Source: Aliidiomarina sp. (lineage in GTDB: Bacteria > Pseudomonadota > Gammaproteobacteria > Enterobacterales > Alteromonadaceae). Taken from it: DNA of 64,000 bases. The notes beneath the pieces were generated by a model, which was given only the letters and a program-made list of their open reading frames with translations, was not told the origin of the DNA and did no database searches. The translations under genes and the position numbers were made by a program. The stretch covers positions 248,001 through 312,000 of the forward strand of contig NZ_JAIUMR010000001.1 in NCBI RefSeq assembly GCF_022565475.1. The letters run 5' to 3'. How positions within the stretch are numbered: position 1 is the stretch's first letter; every line of letters starts with the position of its first letter. Of the stretch, positions 55,156 to 61,650 are shown piece by piece.

Positions 55156-55543
55156 CTATTGAAAGTCATGAAGCTCGAAAGAGTAAAAGTTACAGTGTCT
55201 CAGCGTGTTTATACGAGTCCCGAAACTTTTAGGGTAACCGAATGAAGGGAGAAACTCCGGTAGCCTTTCATCCTCAACATCTGGCGAATCAATGAACTCA
55301 GGCTCGCTATCGAGTCAGTCCTGCAGCACCGCAAAGTTATCATCCATCGTTCCTGTCAACACCAACTTAGAATGTCCGGTTGAGAGGGCGGCGCTTTTCT
55401 TGGACAAGATTCACACTTCAATACCCAAGCTCTGACTTACCGAAGTCGTCTCGGACGTCTGGAGGAACAGTAAGGCGAGCAAAATAAGTGTCGCCTCTAA
55501 GGCTGATATGGGACTTACCTGAAGGTTTTTTCCAGCGGGCCAT
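55156..55543 (-). pseudogene. tyrosine integrase remnant (N-terminal part, frameshifted)
   Basis: From ATG 55543 the minus strand reads MARWKKPSGKSHISLRGD, then TYFARLTVPPDVRDDFGKSE. This is the N-terminal DUF6538-type arm of phage and island integrases (G-S-H-I-S-L-R-G-D-x-Y...RLxVPxDVRxxFGK). The frame stops at about codon 42. Continuation is in another frame (SKKSAALSTGHSKL, then TGTMDDNFAVLQD, an internal TGA, and LDSEPEFIDSPDVEDERLP) to a TAG at 55156. The core-binding and catalytic domains are absent. The position, next to the ssrA 3' end and in the same orientation, is where an integrase of an ssrA-targeted island would sit. Confidence 0.72.
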
Positions 55544-55678
55544 TGTCTAGCTTCCGTAAATTAAACAACGGCAGGATTATATGATGGAACTGGTTTCCCG
55601 AGAAGGCTCCCCGAACAAGAGGGTAAAGAAGACCCTAAGACCTTGTTTTTAAAAAGATCTTAGGGCGTCTATCTTATG

Positions 55679-55698
55679 TGGTGGAGCTGGCGGGATTT
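55679..55698. repeat. att-like duplicate of the tmRNA 3' end
   Basis: TGGTGGAGCTGGCGGGATTT is identical for 20 bp to the ssrA 3' end at 55853-55872 (TGGTGGA is the complement of the tmRNA CCA end). After 20 bp the sequences diverge (ACGCAAG versus GAACCCG), as expected at an integration core site. Confidence 0.75.
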
Positions 55699-55814
55699 AC
55701 GCAAGCCATCCATGGCTTACGCCCTGCGGGCCGGCGATAAAGCCGCCGTTCCAAAACGCTCCTGGCGTTTTGGTGAACCCGTAACGCGGGCTCTGCATCC
55801 ACGCCAGCACAAAT
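55699..55814. other. non-coding spacer with hairpins between the att-like copy and ssrA
   Basis: No gene is supported. Several short hairpins are visible, for example AAGCCATCCATGGCTT, CCAAAACGCTCCTGGCGTTTTGG (a 9-bp stem) and CCCGTAACGCGGG. The open frame crossing this region on the minus strand is an artefact of reading tmRNA sequence. Confidence 0.6.
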
Positions 55815-55844
55815 AAAAAACCCCGCACCTTTCGGTGCAGGGTT
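55815..55844 (-). terminator. rho-independent terminator of ssrA
   Basis: Just downstream of the tmRNA 3' end on the minus strand: stem CCCTGCACC / GGTGCGGGG with GAAA loop (plus-strand 55821-55842), followed by six T and ATTT. Confidence 0.88.
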
Positions 55845-55852
55845 TGTTTATT

Positions 55853-56207
55853 TGGTGGAGCTGGCGGGATTTGAACCCGCGTCCGCAATATCGCCACCCT
55901 CGGTACTACATGCTTAGCCGTCTCTTTTAGTTAACGTTTGAAGCGCCGAGGGGCAGGCTATTCAAACGCGAGTCCGATTGGTTTTAATGCTTCAGCTCCG
56001 GACGAAGCCTCCACACGAGTCTGATTTAGATGACTATCCAGACCTGGTCTCTCAGACTAAGCGCCAGTGGATAGCTAGCGGGCTATTATGCCGCTAGAGC
56101 GTAGTTGTCGTCGTTTGCAACTATAAGTTTGAGGCTTTTTACGAGGCCAGCCTCACCTCGGCATGCACCTTGAGCTTTATATATCCCGTCGAATCCTAAT
56201 CAGCCCC
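55853..56207 (-). ncRNA. ssrA: transfer-messenger RNA (tmRNA)
   Basis: 355 nt. The 5' end GGGGCTGATTAGGATTCGACGGG and the 3' end ACGCGGGTTCAAATCCCG-CCAGCTCCACCA form the tRNA-like domain, with CCA encoded. GCATGTAGTACCGAG is the conserved 3' stem region. The tag frame at 56086-56118 (minus) encodes ANDDNYALAA followed by TAA, nearly the E. coli tag (ANDENYALAA). It rescues stalled ribosomes together with SmpB. A TATACT -10-like box is 16-21 bp upstream. The 3' end is a well-known integration site, and a 20-bp copy lies 174 bp downstream. Confidence 0.97.
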
Positions 56208-56312
56208 TGATGTTGTTGACAGTATACTTGTTTCACTGTCTGAACGCTATGGAAATTACGCTTCCAACTTCCAATCGTCCTTACCCATTAGATATGGGCA
56301 GAAAATCTAATT

Positions 56313-56639
56313 TCAAGCCGCAGCACTATCTTTTTCTGCTGAGCTCTCTTTTTCTACTGAGCTCTCTGAATTTTCAGCTTTTGCTACGGGTTTTGGCTTT
56401 TTCGGCTTCGCCTTTTTTGCGCCTAAAGCAACAAGGAGCCCTTCCCGCTCTTTCGCCAAGAACATCGCAAGATCTTCAATTTGCTGATCGTTGCTACACA
56501 ATTCGCTACTTTCCAGTAATGGCATCAAGCCCTCTGCCATATCCAACATTTTGTCGTAGGCATCCGCTTCAGCCTTGGAAGTAAAGGTCATTTTCTGCTC
56601 CCCATTGCGAACTACGAGATATTGCGTGACGACTGCCAT
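56313..56639 (-). CDS. yebG: YebG family DNA damage-inducible protein
   Basis: 108 residues. MAVVTQYLVVRNGEQKMTFTSKAEADAYDKMLDMAEGL in pieces is the YebG pattern (KMxFTSKxEADAYDKMLD). The C-terminus is a low-complexity Lys/Pro/Ala/Ser/Glu tail. YebG is an SOS-induced protein of unknown mechanism in E. coli. A perfect LexA-type box sits 28 bp upstream of the ATG, supporting the same regulation here. Confidence 0.93.
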   Translation of the reverse strand: MAVVTQYLVVRNGEQKMTFTSKAEADAYDKMLDMAEGLMPLLESSELCSNDQQIEDLAMFLAKEREGLLVALGAKKAKPKKPKPVAKAENSESSVEKESSAEKDSAAA

Positions 56640-56666
56640 GCTTGCACCCTTTGTTAAATTAAAACA

Positions 56667-56682
56667 CTGTTTATTTATACAG
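56667..56682. promoter_or_regulatory. LexA (SOS) box upstream of yebG
   Basis: CTGTTTATTTATACAG matches the gammaproteobacterial LexA consensus CTGT-N8-ACAG exactly, with an AT-rich centre. It is 28 bp upstream of the yebG start on the minus strand. Confidence 0.88.
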
Positions 56683-56800
56683 TTTTATCGCCGAGTACGC
56701 AAGGTTCTCAACTCGCTTTCTACACGTTGTTTTCCAATTGACGCTTGATACGTGATAGGCCTGATACTTTGGTAAGCGATTTCCGTGAGAACTTTAAGCA

Positions 56801-57403
56801 CTAAAAACGAGCAAGCTTCGTTGCGATCGAAGCGATGTGTTTACCTTGAAATCGTGCACCAGCAAGTTCATTATCGCTCGGCTGCCGTTTACCATCGCCG
56901 CCGGCAATCGTACTCGCCCCGTAAGGGCTGCCACCGGTGACTTCACTAAGGATCATTTGCCCGGCAAAACTGTAGGGCAAACCGACCACCACCATGCCGA
57001 AATGCATGAGTACTGTGTGAAAATTTAATAAGGTACTTTCCTGACCGCCATGTTGCGTCGCGCTCGACGTAAACACACCGGCGACCTTGCCGATCAATTC
57101 ACCGTTGGCCCACAGGGAGCCGCACTGATCGAGAAAGTTTTTCATTTGCGCAGCCATCATACCGAAGCGTGTTGGTGAGCCGAAAATAATCGCGTCATAG
57201 TGAACAAGGTCGCTGGGCTTCGCTATCGGCGCTGATTGGTCAAGCTTATAGCCGGATTCCTCTGCGTGTTGTTCAGGAACCAGCTCGGCAACACGTTTAA
57301 TATCAACATCTGCGCCAGCAGCCTGCGCGCCCTCGGCAACCGCGTGCGCCATTTGTTCGACATGGCCATAGCTCGAGTAGTAAAGCACTAACACTTTGGT
57401 CAT
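56801..57403 (-). CDS. wrbA: NAD(P)H:quinone oxidoreductase WrbA
   Basis: 200 residues, typical. Flavodoxin-like fold: [23 protein letters not shown] (FMN phosphate loop), [25 protein letters not shown], and [36 protein letters not shown], the WrbA-specific insert, then [20 protein letters not shown]. It reduces quinones by two electrons as part of oxidative-stress defence. AGGAG precedes the ATG. Confidence 0.96.
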   Translation of the reverse strand: MTKVLVLYYSSYGHVEQMAHAVAEGAQAAGADVDIKRVAELVPEQHAEESGYKLDQSAPIAKPSDLVHYDAIIFGSPTRFGMMAAQMKNFLDQCGSLWANGELIGKVAGVFTSSATQHGGQESTLLNFHTVLMHFGMVVVGLPYSFAGQMILSEVTGGSPYGASTIAGGDGKRQPSDNELAGARFQGKHIASIATKLARF

Positions 57404-57465
57404 AACAGCTCCTTATTAACAGACGTCGTTCACGTTGACATAGCAACATGGGCACTGCAAGTCTC

Positions 57466-58569
57466 TTAGGCTTTTGCGCCGACGACAATCGCCGTTCGCA
57501 GCCGCGAAGTGCCATACGCAAAGGCTTTCTCGAAGGTATTTCGCGGAATCGGCAAATACTGCCGCTCTGTCACGGTTTGCCATGGCAATAAATCATCGTC
57601 AGGATCGTTGATATAGACATACTCATCGTCAATCGCTGTAATTAAAACCCAATGTGGCGCTTTCGATCGGTCAAATTGATAAGTACTAATCAAAGCGATG
57701 ACGAGGTGATTGCTCGACAGATCACGCTGCAACTGAGCAAGGCTATAGTCGGCAACCTTGATCTTCACTCCCGCAGTCTTTAACGCCGCGATATCCACTT
57801 CTTGCACGCGACTCATTACCGTTCGCTTTTCTTCATTGCGCACTGAATCAATCAGCACCGGACCGGCTTGACTGCTCCAAACCTTAACCGTTAGGCCACG
57901 TTTTAGCGCTGCTCTCGCTAACCCATGCGGTCCGCAGCCACCATGCCCTGACGTCATGTAAATAGTGGTGGCTTCGCGCCAAATTTCGAGCTCTTCATGC
58001 TGCGGTTGGGCAGCCGGCTCTTGAAACCATGCCAAAGCCATTAATAAGCTTGCTGGCCCACAGGTAAATGGCGTACTTTGCGTCAAATGGGGAACCAAGC
58101 GCGGTACCCGCGACGAATCGAAGAAATGTAACTGTTTTTGTAAAACGATTGCGTCTGAGTGGTCATCGTAATAATCGCTGCGCAAGCCAAGATGAACAAA
58201 ACCAAAGGCGTGAAAAAACTCGAGCACCTGCTCTTGGTCAGCTTTCACTTCCGTGCGTAAAAATAAGCAATGCTCGTCTTGGCCACGTTCTATACACCAG
58301 GCCATTAGCGCGCGTCCGTGCCCCTGCCCTTGATGTTCTGGCGCAACCGCAAACGAGTATAAGCGGCATAACTTGGTCGCTTGGCGAAAAAGTAAAATTG
58401 CATAGCCAATCACGCGGCCATCACCTTCAAGTACGACAAAATCGGCATGCTCGTGCTGAATAAAACGCCGAAAACTACGCTTACTCATCGCGTCATATGG
58501 AAAGCATGCCAAGTCAATCGGCAGGAGTGCAGCAATATCGTTACTTTCGGCAGGTCGAATGACGGCCAT
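57466..58569 (-). CDS. GNAT acetyltransferase fused to a C39-like peptidase domain
   Basis: 367 residues, two domains. N-terminal GNAT (1-150) with PAESNDIAALLPIDLACF, VIGYAILLFRQATKLCRLYSFAVAPEHQGQGHGRALM (acetyl-CoA loop QGQGHG) and FGFVHLGLRSDYY, as in RimI-type enzymes. C-terminal C39-like cysteine peptidase (160-367) with TPFTCGPASLLMAL (nucleophile Cys), APHWVLITAIDDEYVYINDPD (His and Asp). This fusion is a known architecture in gammaproteobacteria; the substrate is unknown, perhaps a peptide that is both modified and cut. No RiPP precursor or transporter is next to it. Transcribed away from purM. Confidence 0.88.
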   Translation of the reverse strand: MAVIRPAESNDIAALLPIDLACFPYDAMSKRSFRRFIQHEHADFVVLEGDGRVIGYAILLFRQATKLCRLYSFAVAPEHQGQGHGRALMAWCIERGQDEHCLFLRTEVKADQEQVLEFFHAFGFVHLGLRSDYYDDHSDAIVLQKQLHFFDSSRVPRLVPHLTQSTPFTCGPASLLMALAWFQEPAAQPQHEELEIWREATTIYMTSGHGGCGPHGLARAALKRGLTVKVWSSQAGPVLIDSVRNEEKRTVMSRVQEVDIAALKTAGVKIKVADYSLAQLQRDLSSNHLVIALISTYQFDRSKAPHWVLITAIDDEYVYINDPDDDLLPWQTVTERQYLPIPRNTFEKAFAYGTSRLRTAIVVGAKA

Positions 58570-58792
58570 TCATGTCCCTTGGGTTAGTGATGAACAAGCA
58601 TGAAACAACTATTGGACGCTCTTTTTACGAGGCCGGCAAGAGGTCGGATGAAAAAAATTCGCTTTTCGATTCAAGTCCAAGCCCGCTGCTGCTAAAATAT
58701 GCGCCCGACACCGCCATACTTCCGTTGATTTGCATTTGGAGCAATCGCGGTTGGCACCCAACCCGGCACACCAAGCCTTAAGAGGACTCGTC

Positions 58793-59836
58793 GTGAACGA
58801 ACAGAAACCTTCCCTCAGTTACAAAGACGCTGGCGTCGATATCGACGCGGGTAACGCATTAGTACAACGCATTAAACATGTGACGCGTCGCACCACTCGC
58901 CCAGAAGTTATGGGCAGCATCGGTGGCTTTGGCGCACTCTGCGAAATCCCTGCAGGCTACAAGCAGCCTGTACTGGTGTCTGGAACCGACGGTGTTGGCA
59001 CCAAATTGCGTTTAGCGATTGACCTCAAGAAACACGATACCGTCGGTATTGACTTGGTCGCGATGTGCGTCAACGATCTTATCGTTCAAGGCGCCGAGCC
59101 TTTATTTTTCCTCGATTATTATGCCACCGGCAAGCTCGACGTTGACGTTGCTGCTGACGTCGTTGCGGGTATCGGTGAAGGCTGTGTGCAATCGGGCTGT
59201 GCTTTGATTGGCGGCGAAACTGCTGAAATGCCAGGCATGTACGAAGCGGGTGACTATGACTTGGCAGGTTTCTGTGTCGGCGTGGTCGAGAAAGCCGACA
59301 TTATTGATGGCAGCAAAGTTGCAGCTGGCGATGCCCTCATCGCCGTCGCTTCAAGCGGCCCTCACTCCAATGGCTACTCGCTTATTCGTAAAGTTATCGA
59401 AGTCGCTGACGCTGACTTAAGCGCAGATTTTCATGGCAAGCCGCTTGCCGACCACCTCATGGCACCTACGCGTATTTATGTGAAGCCTGTTCTTGAGCTG
59501 ATTAAGCAAGTCAATGTTCATGCGATTTCACATATTACTGGCGGTGGTTTCCAAGAGAATATTCCGCGCGTCTTGCCAGAACACTGTAAAGCGGTCGTTG
59601 AACGTAATAGCTGGCAGTGGCCGGTGATTTTCAGCTGGTTACAAGAGAACGGCAATATCGCTCGCGAAGAAATGTTCCGCACCTTTAACTGTGGCGTGGG
59701 CCTCGTTATTGCTGTGCCTGCTAACCAAGCTGACCAAGCCGTGGCTGTGCTCAATGAGCAAGGCGAAAATGCTTGGGTCATCGGTACCGTCGCTGACCGT
59801 CAAGGTGACGAAGAACAAGTTGAGTTTGTTGAATGA
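58793..59836 (+). CDS. purM: phosphoribosylformylglycinamidine cyclo-ligase
   Basis: 347 residues from the GTG at 58793, which has AAGAGGA 6 bp upstream; the frame extends to 58730 without support. The opening [21 protein letters not shown] and the ATP motif [13 protein letters not shown] near residue 60, then [21 protein letters not shown] and [11 protein letters not shown], are PurM signatures. It makes AIR from FGAM in purine synthesis. ATGA-coupled to purN. I see no PurR-box match in the gap before it. Confidence 0.96.
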   Translation: MNEQKPSLSYKDAGVDIDAGNALVQRIKHVTRRTTRPEVMGSIGGFGALCEIPAGYKQPVLVSGTDGVGTKLRLAIDLKKHDTVGIDLVAMCVNDLIVQGAEPLFFLDYYATGKLDVDVAADVVAGIGEGCVQSGCALIGGETAEMPGMYEAGDYDLAGFCVGVVEKADIIDGSKVAAGDALIAVASSGPHSNGYSLIRKVIEVADADLSADFHGKPLADHLMAPTRIYVKPVLELIKQVNVHAISHITGGGFQENIPRVLPEHCKAVVERNSWQWPVIFSWLQENGNIAREEMFRTFNCGVGLVIAVPANQADQAVAVLNEQGENAWVIGTVADRQGDEEQVEFVE

Positions 59837-60489
59837 CAGCGCAACAGAAAAAACGCATTGTTATCCTAATTTCCGGCTCTGGCAGTAACATGGTCAACCT
59901 CGTTGAGCACTGCCAAGCGGTTAAAATTAACGCCGACGTGGTTGCCGTCATCGCCAATAAAGCCGACGCAGCCGGTCTTGCCAAAGCCGAAAAGCTGGGA
60001 GTGGCCACAGAATGCGTACCCCACCAAGGCTACGAGAGTCGTGAGGCTTATGACCACGTATTGGTTGAACGCGTGCAAAGCTATCAGCCAGATTTAGTCA
60101 TCCTTGCCGGCTTTATGCGCATATTGACACCAGTTTTTGTCAGTGCGTTTGCTGATCGCACGTTGAATATTCATCCGAGTTTACTGCCGAAGTACAAAGG
60201 CATGCATACGCATCAGCGCGCGCTCGACGCAGGCGATGAAGAGCACGGCGTCAGTGTCCACTTTGTTACCGAAGAGCTCGATGGTGGTCCGGTCATTTTA
60301 CAAGCGAAAGTACCAATTTTCGCCGGTGATGAGGTTGAAGACTTACAAGAACGTGTGCACGAACAAGAATTTCGTATTTACCCATTAGTTGTGCGCTGGT
60401 TCTGTAGTGATCGTTTGCGTTTAATCGATGGCAAGGCTCATCTTGATGGTGCTGGACTTGGTCCGCACGGCTACGCTTCCGACGAATAA
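59833..60489 (+). CDS. purN: phosphoribosylglycinamide formyltransferase
   Basis: 218 residues. Substrate loop [17 protein letters not shown], catalytic Asn and His in [47 protein letters not shown] with catalytic Asp in the ELDGGP part (given in order). It formylates GAR with 10-formyl-THF. Overlaps purM by 4 bp, the usual purMN pair. A terminator follows. Confidence 0.95.
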   Translation: MTAQQKKRIVILISGSGSNMVNLVEHCQAVKINADVVAVIANKADAAGLAKAEKLGVATECVPHQGYESREAYDHVLVERVQSYQPDLVILAGFMRILTPVFVSAFADRTLNIHPSLLPKYKGMHTHQRALDAGDEEHGVSVHFVTEELDGGPVILQAKVPIFAGDEVEDLQERVHEQEFRIYPLVVRWFCSDRLRLIDGKAHLDGAGLGPHGYASDE

Positions 60490-60510
60490 GCTCATAACAA
60501 TTCACCATAC

Positions 60511-60539
60511 ATAAAAAACCGCGCTCGGCGCGGTTTTTT
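60511..60539. terminator. terminator after purN, also usable from the minus strand
   Basis: Stem CCGCGC (60519-60524) / GCGCGG (60528-60533) with loop TCG, followed by six T (60534-60539) and preceded by AAAAAA, so it can serve both convergent genes. Confidence 0.88.
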
Positions 60540-60562
60540 CTTAGCTGGATAAAAGTTAAACC

Positions 60563-61432
60563 TTAGTTGTCGTTGGCAAAAATCAATTGCGTTACGTTAA
60601 CTTGCGCTTGCTCTTTCCCACCTTCGATTTGCTGCATGCGCACCATGGTGTAATTCAGTTCGGGTGCGAACCAAAAATAAGTCTGGCGACGGTCATGGTC
60701 GCGAACCCGGCTAACACGTATCGCTTCTCTACGCTCCCCCATGACGGTAATCTGCTCGCGTTTATCAATCGCAAACATGTACGACGTGTCGCGACCATCT
60801 TCATCGATGAGAAAGTATTCAAATGACTCTTCAGCTCCAATTGCGACATCAATCTGTAATTGATGTAGGACGGTATTTGCATCCAATAAATCGTCACGCC
60901 ATTCAGCATGTACGGTATCGCCGGTCTCTGCTCGCAAGGTTTCGGACTCACGTTCGAAGGTCACTTCATAAAACCGATTCGAGCCAGTGCCACGACGTTC
61001 ATAGACATAATGCAACGGCTGCACTTGCGCGCCAATCAGTTGAAACGTCGAGTCGTTGTAGCGCCGATCGGACAAAAACAAGAGTGATGCTTCTGTATTG
61101 GTATGGTACTGCCATAGTCCATCATCGTTATGCTTAAGTTCACGCAGTGCTGTACCATGGGTGCGGCCGCGCCGGCTTAAGTCATATTCGGCCCGATAGG
61201 CGCGGGTAATAGCGTGGGCGATGGTTTTGGCTTGCTGCTCCGCCGACTGATCCGCGTCAGCACCCTCATCGGCAACGTATTCAACTTCGGTATCCGCTTT
61301 CATCTGCGGCTGTTCATCCCCCTGCTCGTCCGCATACACCACCATCAACATCGACAATGCTAACAGGAGTAGCGCGATCACCACAGCAATAACGCTGCGA
61401 ACAATACCGTGACGTACTTTAAACTGATCCAT
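60563..61432 (-). CDS. DUF3108 domain-containing protein
   Basis: 289 residues from ATG 61432 (MDQFKVRHG), with AAAGG 7 bp before; the frame to 61507 lacks one. An N-terminal membrane anchor (VRSVIAVVIALLLLALSMLMVVYA) is followed by an acidic linker (about 35-65). The DUF3108 beta domain follows: YRAEYDLSRRGRTHGTALREL, NTEASLLFLSDRRYNDSTF, HYVYERRG, then later GERREAIRV and TYFWFAPELNYTMVRMQQIEGG, as in family members often encoded after purN. Function unknown, likely periplasmic. Confidence 0.87.
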   Translation of the reverse strand: MDQFKVRHGIVRSVIAVVIALLLLALSMLMVVYADEQGDEQPQMKADTEVEYVADEGADADQSAEQQAKTIAHAITRAYRAEYDLSRRGRTHGTALRELKHNDDGLWQYHTNTEASLLFLSDRRYNDSTFQLIGAQVQPLHYVYERRGTGSNRFYEVTFERESETLRAETGDTVHAEWRDDLLDANTVLHQLQIDVAIGAEESFEYFLIDEDGRDTSYMFAIDKREQITVMGERREAIRVSRVRDHDRRQTYFWFAPELNYTMVRMQQIEGGKEQAQVNVTQLIFANDN

Positions 61433-61616
61433 AGACGACCTTTTCTGACGATGGCGATTTAGCATGTCAGACTCAAAGCCCAGCCGCAAGTTCAAACGTA
61501 TTGACATTCGTTGACATGCAGAGCGGGTGATCTAACGGCGATAACTCACGTTATCTAAGGGTAACTACACCGTTTCACCACTTGCAAATTAGTGCAAATT
61601 GTTCTAGTTTTAAGGA

Positions 61617-61633
61617 TTACTGGTCAGACCTCA
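61617..61633. promoter_or_regulatory. FadR-type operator upstream of fadE
   Basis: TTACTGGTCAGACCTCA matches the FadR consensus (A-CTGGTCnGACC-n-nTT) across the central CTGGTC-A-GACC. It lies 18 bp before the fadE ATG, a position that would block transcription start when acyl-CoA is low. Confidence 0.75.
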
Positions 61634-61650
61634 AACCTCAGGAGATTAAC

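Noticed and set aside
55633-55665. Hairpin CCCTAAGA ... TCTTAGGG near the att-like repeat
   Set aside because: The arms pair but the 17-base AT-rich loop and lack of a T-run make it a doubtful terminator; not listed as a feature.
55697-55897. Minus-strand 66-residue open frame overlapping the ssrA 3' end
   Set aside because: It reads through the tmRNA acceptor region and terminator hairpin; typical artefact next to structural RNA genes.
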